Below are positions 1 through 5,703 of a stretch of 5,703 nt of DNA, piece after piece (within the stretch, counting starts at the first letter, position 1; the number at the start of each line of letters is the position of its first letter). The DNA is from Deltaproteobacteria bacterium (GTDB lineage: Bacteria; UBA10199; DSSB01): contig JAIOPF010000004.1 of NCBI GenBank assembly GCA_021414045.1, positions 1 to 5,703 of the forward strand, written 5' to 3'. Made by a program: the position numbers and the translations under genes. The notes beneath the pieces were generated by a model. It did not search any database, was not told the DNA's origin, and saw only the letters and a program-made list of their open reading frames with translations.

Positions 1-594
1 GCCGAAAATCTTTCTCCCGAAGCAGAGAAGCAAGTGAGCGACTCGATTCGACGCGAAGATCCCTTGCCTCCGCCCGAGGCCTGGGGATATTCCGACGGGG
101 CCCTGAAGGTGATGCTTCGTGCCGCCCGTGAATTCCTCCAGAAGGAAGGGGAGAACGGAGGTTCCGTGTTTCCCCAGGAATCGTCGTCGATAGTTTTACC
201 GCTCGAGCCTGGGGAAAAAATATCTCGAGAATCAGGTGGTGATGAAAAGTCGGCTTCCGAATCTCCCGAGTCCGCCGCCGCAACGCAAAACATGCCCAAG
301 CCACAGAGTAGTACAGAACAGCTTTGGCAGGAACGCTGGGACCGTGCCGATGCCGCCCTTCGCGTCGAAATGAGCAGGATGTGGGAATATTGCCAGCATT
401 ACCTGATGTATCGCGGGTATTTTTTTGCCGGCGTTCCTCTAGAAGAGCTGATGCTCACCAAGTCGAGCTACGAGCGCTTCAAGCCGACCGAGGCTAGATC
501 GCCCTCGGATTGGATCGAGTTGATTCGATCCATGGGTTTGGTTCCCGACTTGGGCGTATTGAGCAGACTGGGTGTCATGGCGATTGGACCTTAG
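1..594 (+). CDS. Hypothetical protein, 3' part only (5' end outside window)
   Basis: The frame is open from the first base of the window to the TAG at 592-594, giving 197 visible residues. A GTG at 34 could start it, but no ribosome binding site precedes that codon and the frame is open upstream, so the true start is probably outside. I do not recognise the family. The first ~45 residues are charged and predicted helical. A low-complexity linker rich in Ser, Glu, Pro and Gly follows (about residues 45-110). The C-terminal ~85 residues form a denser, Trp/Tyr/Met-rich segment (WQERWDRADAALR, then WEYCQHYLMYRGYFF) likely to be folded and helical. There is no signal peptide in view and no clear membrane helix. 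Codon use resembles ilvC and aspS, which supports a real gene. The stop lies directly against the end of the converging DUF6036 remnant, so the C-terminus may have been altered by the rearrangement there. Confidence 0.6.
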   Translation, partial: AENLSPEAEKQVSDSIRREDPLPPPEAWGYSDGALKVMLRAAREFLQKEGENGGSVFPQESSSIVLPLEPGEKISRESGGDEKSASESPESAAATQNMPKPQSSTEQLWQERWDRADAALRVEMSRMWEYCQHYLMYRGYFFAGVPLEELMLTKSSYERFKPTEARSPSDWIELIRSMGLVPDLGVLSRLGVMAIGP

Positions 595-862
595 CTGGGC
601 CTTGGGCGGGATTCGATCGTTTGGATAATATTTTCGAACGATGGAAAACACCGCTTCTGGATTTTCTAATCCCAAATATCGGATGAGAAAAAGGACGTCG
701 TCCTTGTCGTGGGTGTCAAATCGAGCGGAGATGCATTTCATCGCCAGTATATAATTCGCGCTTGGAGCCCAGACTCGAAGATGGGAGAGCGACCACCGAC
801 ATCTTGGCTAACTCGGCATCGAGGGCCGAGAAGAGTTTCTTAATCGTTGCGATGTTCAGCAT
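595..862 (-). pseudogene. Remnant of a DUF6036-type nucleotidyltransferase, internally deleted and frameshifted
   Basis: Two pieces of one family lie in different minus-strand frames. From an ATG at 862-860 one frame reads MLNIATIKKLFSALDAELAK, a typical N-terminal helix of these proteins. It continues into non-homologous residues and a stop near 718. A second frame, open from just below a stop at 810-808, reads SHLRVWAPSANYILAMKC, then ARFDTHDKDDVLFLIRYLGL and a KYYPNDRIPPKAQ end. This is the characteristic C-terminal part of DUF6036/AbiEii-like nucleotidyltransferases, with the conserved LLAMK, (H)DxDD and YYP..RIPPK blocks. The middle, which should hold the GGxxM and DxD catalytic core (from memory about 70-90 codons), is absent. 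The junction is near 795-800 and shifts the frame. Family similarity ends at the Gln codon 597-595, next to the stop of the converging gene, so the last residues are lost too. An open frame starting at ATG 741 runs on to 439, but its tail is antisense to the upstream gene and looks like noise. The remnant cannot encode an active enzyme. The family call is by pattern recognition, not a search. Confidence 0.75.
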
Positions 863-922
863 CAGGCTTCCCGATACATTAATTGAATTGGTTTTGGCGA
901 TGCGTTTTCGACCGAAGCAGGC

Positions 923-953
923 AAAAAAACCCGTCTTTTGGACGGGTTTTTTT
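923..953 (-). terminator. Rho-independent terminator after ilvC
   Basis: A perfect hairpin has arms of seven A plus CCCGTC (923-935) and GACGGG plus seven T (941-953), around the 5-nt loop 936-940. Read on the minus strand, it is a GC stem followed by a T run, 27 nt past the ilvC stop codon (983-981). The A and T tails make it symmetric, so it could also stop transcription from the other side. That would insulate ilvC from the remnant region. Confidence 0.9.
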
Positions 954-980
954 AAATTCAGGACATGGGTGGAGTCGAGA

Positions 981-1997
981 TTACCGCTTCGACTTATCGA
1001 TCCCGCCGCCCAACCAAGGCATCATCGCGCGCAGCTTGGCGCCGACCTGCTCGATGGGGTGGTTCTCGCCCTTCTTGCGGAGGGCGTTCATGTTGGCGGC
1101 GCCGCTTTCCTTCTCTTCGATGTATTCCTTGGCGAAGGCGCCGGATTGGATTTCTCCGAGGATTTTCTCCATCTCGTGGCGGGCTTTCGAATCGATGATG
1201 CGGGGGCCGCGGGTCAGGTCGCCGTATTCGGCGGTGTCGGAAATCGAGTAGCGCATGTTGGCGATGCCGCCGGCATAGATCAGGTCGACGATCAGCTTCA
1301 CTTCATGCAGGCATTCGAAATAAGCGACTTCGGGTTGGTAGCCGGCGTTGATCAGGGTTTCAAAACCGTTCTGGATTAGCGCAGTCAAGCCGCCGCAGAG
1401 AACGACCTGTTCGCCGAAGAGATCGGTTTCGCATTCTTCCTTGAAAGTCGTCTCGATGACGCCCGCGCGGGTACCGCCGATGCCTTGGGCATAGGCGAGG
1501 CCGATTTCCTTGGCCTTGCCGCTGGCGTTTTGTTCCACGGCGATCAAGCAGGGGACGCCCTTGCCTTCTTTATATTGGTCGCGGACCAAATGGCCCGGGC
1601 CCTTCGGCGCGATCAAGATGACGTCGAGATCGGGGCGGGGGACGATGCGCTTGAAGAGGATGTTGAATCCATGGGCGAAGAAGAGGGCGGCGCCCTTCTT
1701 CAAGTTGTCCTTGAGATGCTTGTCGTAAAGTTCTTTTTGCGATTCGTCGGGGACGACGATCATGGCGACGTCGGCCCATTTGGCCGCTTCGCTGTTGTCG
1801 GAGAAGACTTCCAGGCCGGTATTCTTGGCTTTTTGAATGCTGGGGCTGCCTTCCTTGAGGGAGACCCGGACGTTCAGGCCGCTGTCCTTGAGGTTCAGCG
1901 CATGGGCATGGCCCTGGGAGCCGAAGCCGAAGATGACGATGTTCTTGCCCTTGAGGGCTTCGAGGTTGGCGTCTTTGTCGTAGTATACGGTGGCCAT
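981..1997 (-). CDS. ilvC: Ketol-acid reductoisomerase (NADP+), class I
   Basis: This cytoplasmic enzyme isomerises and reduces 2-acetolactate or 2-aceto-2-hydroxybutyrate, using Mg2+ and NADPH. It is the second common step of valine, isoleucine and leucine synthesis (EC 1.1.1.86). The 338-residue length is that of the short class I form. The N-terminal Rossmann domain shows [13 protein letters not shown] from residue 24, with Ser51 and Ser53 in the cofactor loop. That loop has Lys48 where many homologues have Arg, and the two serines suggest NADPH preference. Catalytic residues are in place: His109 in FFAHGFNI, Lys132 in APKGPGH, Asp192 and Glu196 in ETDLFGEQ, Glu228 and Glu232 in FECLHE, and Ser253 in [11 protein letters not shown]. 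The ATG at 1997-1995 is fixed by AAGGAGA at 2010-2004, six bases upstream. No ilvB, ilvN or leuA lies beside it, so it is not in a typical ilv operon here. The DUF4160-DUF2442 pair is 72 nt upstream on the same strand and could be co-transcribed. The gene looks intact. Confidence 0.97.
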   Translation of the reverse strand: MATVYYDKDANLEALKGKNIVIFGFGSQGHAHALNLKDSGLNVRVSLKEGSPSIQKAKNTGLEVFSDNSEAAKWADVAMIVVPDESQKELYDKHLKDNLKKGAALFFAHGFNILFKRIVPRPDLDVILIAPKGPGHLVRDQYKEGKGVPCLIAVEQNASGKAKEIGLAYAQGIGGTRAGVIETTFKEECETDLFGEQVVLCGGLTALIQNGFETLINAGYQPEVAYFECLHEVKLIVDLIYAGGIANMRYSISDTAEYGDLTRGPRIIDSKARHEMEKILGEIQSGAFAKEYIEEKESGAANMNALRKKGENHPIEQVGAKLRAMMPWLGGGIDKSKR

Positions 1998-2069
1998 TGA
2001 GAATCTCCTTTAAAAACGTCCGGAGGGGGTAACATAGGCCCTTGGGACGGTCAAGATGAAGGAGAATTC

Positions 2070-2330
2070 TTAATTTTTATGGATTAAGGGGAAATTTTTG
2101 GGGTTTTCCAGGGCTTCGATTTCCAGATCGACATCTAACTTGGCCCAATGAAGGTGATCCCGGCAGAGTTCGACTTCTAAAATATCCGACAATTTGGCTT
2201 CTTTAAACCAAGGGAAATCCCGATGAGAAAGGAAGTATTCGCGGTCACGCACCAAAAGCCAGATTCCCTGCGGCCCGATGTTTTGAACCTCAACTTCCAA
2301 AATGTTTTTTCCAAGCTTTGATGATTTCAT
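2070..2330 (-). CDS. DUF2442 domain protein, partner of DUF4160 protein
   Basis: This small protein (86 residues) shows the DUF2442 pattern: IGPQGIWLLVRDREYFL, then FPWF at 39-42, then a segment reading ILEVEL, and LDVDLEIEALENP near the C-terminus. It probably folds as a small beta-rich domain in the cytoplasm. The molecular function of DUF2442 is not established. It is often found next to a DUF4160 gene, as here, and such pairs have been predicted to be toxin-antitoxin-like. Its ATG at 2330-2328 lies inside the upstream DUF4160 gene (41-nt overlap), and no good ribosome binding site precedes it, so translation is probably coupled. An initiation point a few codons downstream cannot be excluded. 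The stretch is A+T-rich compared with ilvC and aspS, suggesting acquisition from elsewhere. Confidence 0.8.
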   Translation of the reverse strand: MKSSKLGKNILEVEVQNIGPQGIWLLVRDREYFLSHRDFPWFKEAKLSDILEVELCRDHLHWAKLDVDLEIEALENPKNFPLIHKN

Positions 2331-2529
2331 TTTTTCTATCTTCGATGATTTCGTGGATCGTTTTCAAGGTCTTTGGGGAAATATCCTGATATTGTGCCAA
2401 AGCTACGACCGGTTCTATCCAAAACTTCGCCTCGCCTTCGGGGCAGGAAACATGAATGTGCATTCTAGATTCTTCGCGCGAGAAGAAAAAGAATCTAAAA
2501 TTTTTGTAACGGAAAACCGTTGGGCTCAT
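2290..2529 (-). CDS. DUF4160 domain protein, first gene of DUF4160-DUF2442 pair
   Basis: The 79-residue product matches the DUF4160 pattern along its whole length: SPTVFRYKNFRFFFFS at the N-terminus, a HIHV motif at 24-27, GEAKFWIEP at 32-40, and a C-terminal helix IIEDRKNEIIKAWKKHFG. The histidine pair and the acidic GEAKFW segment are the family's hallmark. Its biochemical role is unknown, though adjacency to DUF2442 makes a toxin-antitoxin-type module the usual prediction. Which partner would be toxic is not evident. The start ATG 2529-2527 is chosen because the family begins with M-(S/P)-P-T-V, but I see no Shine-Dalgarno sequence before it. Base composition is low in G+C: hand counts give 17 of 60 in 2281-2340 and 21 of 60 in 2461-2520. 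This differs from the flanking housekeeping genes. It is transcribed away from aspS and toward ilvC. Confidence 0.82.
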   Translation of the reverse strand: MSPTVFRYKNFRFFFFSREESRMHIHVSCPEGEAKFWIEPVVALAQYQDISPKTLKTIHEIIEDRKNEIIKAWKKHFGS

Positions 2530-2610
2530 TGTTTAGGATACTTACTAATCTTTGTTGATTTTCAAAGTGTTTACTTGACGTTGGACTAATTTCTTTCCCC
2601 TTGACCCGGC

Positions 2611-2640
2611 TTCCGGCGGGCGGCTAAATGCCGGAAAGGA
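2611..2640 (+). promoter_or_regulatory. aspS leader: small hairpin abutting the ribosome binding site
   Basis: TTCCGGC at 2611-2617 is perfectly complementary to GCCGGAA at 2630-2636, with a 12-nt loop. The right arm runs into the AAAGGA Shine-Dalgarno sequence (2635-2640), which sits six bases before the aspS ATG at 2647 and fixes that start. A folded leader would partly hide the ribosome binding site. Upstream, a weak extended -10 (TGG followed by ACTAAT, 2582-2590) with TTCAAA at 2561-2566 could be the promoter, but this is uncertain. The RBS is solid; a regulatory role for the hairpin is inference. Confidence 0.45.
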
Positions 2641-2646
2641 CGGAAT

Positions 2647-4328
<1,682 letters not shown>

Positions 4329-4341
4329 ATTGCATCATTTT

Positions 4342-4347
4342 TATAAT
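4342..4347 (+). promoter_or_regulatory. Candidate -10 box of the abiE promoter
   Basis: A perfect TATAAT lies 39 nt before the abiEi start codon, at the outer edge of the left arm of the inverted repeat. Transcription would begin near 4354 and give a leader of about 30 nt. No good -35 is seen at the right distance (the 4319-4324 area reads AAAGGC, overlapping the aspS 3' end). The call therefore rests on the -10 and its overlap with the probable operator. Confidence 0.45.
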
Positions 4348-4387
4348 GTATACTTATTACCCTTTTATGGTAATAACTATACATTAT
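4343..4387 (+). repeat. 19-bp inverted repeat, probable AbiEi operator, overlapping the abiEi start codon
   Basis: The left arm 4343-4361 (ATAATGTATA-C-TTATTACC) and right arm 4369-4387 are inverse complements except at one position, separated by 7 nt (4362-4368). The right arm ends within the abiEi ATG (4386-4388). AbiEi proteins studied in streptococci repress their own promoter by binding inverted repeats upstream, so this is the expected operator. Both outer ends carry a -10-like hexamer (TATAAT on plus, CATAAT on minus). If the RNA contains both arms it could also fold and hide the start codon. It lies 14 nt past the aspS stop but has no T run, so I do not call it a terminator. Confidence 0.8.
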
Positions 4388-5003
4388 GAAATCCGTTCCG
4401 CTTCCACGATTAATCGACCAATTGCGCGCCGTAGGCCGTGAAGTAGGCGGGGTTTTTTCCTTTGGGGACCTCTGCAATCTCATCGGCGCGGGATCCGAGA
4501 TCAAGAGTGCCAAGGTGATAACCCGTTTGGTGCGTTTGGGCCACCTCCGAAGGGTAGTCCGGGGGCTTTATGTCGGGGATGAGCCCGACCTTTGGACACT
4601 AGGAGCGCGTCTCAAGAAAGATGCCTACGTCTCGATGGATTCGGTGATGGCCAAGAACGGCTTGGTTGGGACGATTCCGGAGCGTTCGGTGTCGCTGGTA
4701 TACCCAGGGCGAAAAACAACGATCGAAATCCCCGGAGGTCTCAGTATTCGTTTTTATTCCATCCAAACGGACCTGCTGTTTGGATTTTTCACCTCGGAAA
4801 ACGGAATCCAGGTGGCGGACAGCGAAAAAGCTTATCTCGATCTCATTTATTTTTACACCAAAGGGGCGAGTTACGTCTTCGATGCCCTGAAGGAAGTGAA
4901 TCTCGCAAAGCTGGACCGTAAAAAATTAATGACCTATTTGAAGCGGTATAAGAACCCGAAATTCGTCAAATTCGTGAAGGGGCTGGTCAATGAAGTCGCC
5001 TGA
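4386..5003 (+). CDS. abiEi: AbiEi-family antitoxin / autorepressor of a type IV toxin-antitoxin system
   Basis: The 205-residue product has the AbiEi architecture. An N-terminal winged helix-turn-helix (about residues 5-65) contains FSFGDLCNLIG and a wing ending VVRGLYVG. The C-terminal antitoxin domain has YVSMDSVMAKNGLVGTIPE (81-99), then a beta-rich SVSLVYPGRKTTIEIPGG, and the conserved VADSEKAYLDLIY (143-155). In this family the DNA-binding domain represses the operon and the C-terminal domain is needed to counter the toxin without stable protein contact (type IV). The start ATG is inside the right arm of the inverted repeat and has no Shine-Dalgarno sequence, suggesting weak or structure-controlled initiation. 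The gene overlaps abiEii by 14 nt. It is 57 nt downstream of aspS on the same strand, so some read-through from aspS is possible. Length and motifs are normal. Confidence 0.88.
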   Translation: MKSVPLPRLIDQLRAVGREVGGVFSFGDLCNLIGAGSEIKSAKVITRLVRLGHLRRVVRGLYVGDEPDLWTLGARLKKDAYVSMDSVMAKNGLVGTIPERSVSLVYPGRKTTIEIPGGLSIRFYSIQTDLLFGFFTSENGIQVADSEKAYLDLIYFYTKGASYVFDALKEVNLAKLDRKKLMTYLKRYKNPKFVKFVKGLVNEVA

Positions 5004-5703
5004 AGAATTGCTCACGCGGGCCATGAACGCATTGGCGGAAAAGCTAAAGGGAAAGCTTGTTTTGAAGGGCGGGATGCTGCTCCGCCGCTATCAAAGTCCC
5101 CGCTCGACCCAAGACGTCGACTTCGTCCTGCTCACGAAGGAGTCAAAGAAAAAATGGGGGAGTCCAATCGTCAAAACTCTGGAAGGCAGTGGCATCAAGG
5201 TGAGCAAAATCGAGCTCAATTCACGGGGTATTTTCATCGATATCGAGGACGAAACCGGAGACCAAAAGGCCCAAGTTGAGGTGGACGTCCGAATTTCCAC
5301 TCACCTTAGGCCTGAGCCGATGACGACGGCGACCTTGTCGAAAAAATATAAGATGGGCGGGCGGGTGATTTCCGCGATGGCGGTTCCCGAGGCCTTCTCC
5401 AACAAGATTGCCGCGGCTCTCGAACGCAGGGCCGTTCGCGACCTCTACGACCTCAGTCAATTGGAAACCATGGGGGCCTTCGACGTCAAAACATTGGAAG
5501 AGCGGTTTTCCAGACTGACGGTAGAAAGGGGCAAGCCTAGGAAAGTTTCGGTGAAAGAGGGAGCCCGAATGCTGAGGGAAAGATTGGAAGATCTCGATCA
5601 AAAAAAAATCGAGCAAGACTTGCATCCCCTTTTGCCGATCGAGTTTCGCCCGGGAGTGCTGGGGGTGATCTGGGCCTCGGTGTCGCGCATCGCCCAAAGG
5701 ATG
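4990..5703 (+). CDS. abiEii: AbiEii-family nucleotidyltransferase toxin (3' end outside window)
   Basis: From ATG 4990-4992 the frame is open to the last base of the window, 238 codons without a stop, so the C-terminus is missing from view. GAAGGGG at 4976-4982 is a good ribosome binding site, seven bases before the ATG and inside abiEi. The start overlaps the abiEi end by 14 nt, as expected for a coupled operon. The protein shows the nucleotidyltransferase core: KGGMLLRRY at 26-34, the metal-binding DVD at 42-44 (Asp42, Asp44), and a third acidic strand VEVDVRIS with Asp99. It also has the family's later block, VPEAFSNKIAAALERR followed by RDLYDL (150-155). AbiEii proteins are cytoplasmic NTP-dependent toxins. 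Relatives of the MenT group modify the acceptor end of tRNA, but the target of this one is unknown. With AbiEi it forms a type IV toxin-antitoxin pair that may also act in phage abortive infection. All catalytic residues are present. Confidence 0.88.
   Translation, partial: MKSPEELLTRAMNALAEKLKGKLVLKGGMLLRRYQSPRSTQDVDFVLLTKESKKKWGSPIVKTLEGSGIKVSKIELNSRGIFIDIEDETGDQKAQVEVDVRISTHLRPEPMTTATLSKKYKMGGRVISAMAVPEAFSNKIAAALERRAVRDLYDLSQLETMGAFDVKTLEERFSRLTVERGKPRKVSVKEGARMLRERLEDLDQKKIEQDLHPLLPIEFRPGVLGVIWASVSRIAQRM

Noticed and set aside
439..741. Intact 100-residue protein starting at the minus-strand ATG 741
   Set aside because: Family similarity begins upstream of this ATG (SHLRVWAPSANYILA) and ends at 595. 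The remaining ~50 residues are antisense to the upstream gene. It is a piece of a pseudogene.
762..1379. 205-codon plus-strand open frame opposite the ilvC 3' end and remnant
   Set aside because: It runs across the terminator hairpin and antisense to ilvC, so it is not a plausible gene.
1485..2000. 171-codon plus-strand open frame opposite ilvC
   Set aside because: Antisense shadow of ilvC with Val/Gly/Asp-rich composition and no recognisable motif.
1998..2069. Dedicated ilvC promoter (TTGACC on the minus strand)
   Set aside because: No acceptable -10 hexamer lies 16-18 nt downstream of it (TACCCC at 17), so I do not call it.
4343..4387. aspS transcription terminator
   Set aside because: The stem is A+T-rich and no T run follows it. 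The position over the abiEi start fits an operator better.

Overview
The window is bacterial chromosomal DNA with two housekeeping genes, ilvC (ketol-acid reductoisomerase, minus strand) and aspS (aspartyl-tRNA synthetase, plus strand). Around them sit several toxin-antitoxin-type accessory genes or remnants. The G+C level of ilvC and aspS is fairly high: a hand count of 1621-1680 gives 36 of 60. The AspRS carries a Arg-Arg-Asp-His-Gly-Gly signature like non-discriminating enzymes such as that of Pseudomonas aeruginosa, so the host probably makes Asn-tRNA by transamidation. The phylum cannot be fixed from this sequence. A deltaproteobacterial-type or other little-cultured lineage is only a guess.

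Layout. 1-594 (+) is the 3' part of an unrecognised gene. 595-862 (-) is a decayed DUF6036-type nucleotidyltransferase, with its N-terminus and C-terminal third retained and the catalytic middle deleted out of frame. 923-953 is a strong hairpin terminator for ilvC. 981-1997 (-) is an intact ilvC. 2070-2529 (-) is an overlapping DUF4160-DUF2442 pair, clearly richer in A+T, oriented into ilvC. 2530-2646 is the divergent intergenic region, with a small hairpin just before the aspS ribosome binding site. 2647-4328 (+) is aspS, which lacks about 35 codons in and just before motif 1 and is therefore frameshifted. 4343-4387 is a 19-bp inverted repeat that reaches into the next start codon. 4386-5003 and 4990-5703 (+) are an AbiEi antitoxin/regulator and an AbiEii nucleotidyltransferase toxin, overlapping by 14 nt, with the toxin running off the window end.

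How the parts fit. ilvC acts in branched-chain amino acid synthesis and aspS in tRNA charging; neither needs its neighbours. The accessory genes look like gene-poor-gap passengers: one complete type IV toxin-antitoxin operon with its probable operator, one DUF4160/DUF2442 pair, and one dead nucleotidyltransferase. The most important point is the broken aspS. The gene is essential in most bacteria, its reading frame is perfect on both sides of one junction, and the lost stretch is specific. It is either an assembly or sequence artefact, a very recent deletion, or a redundant copy.
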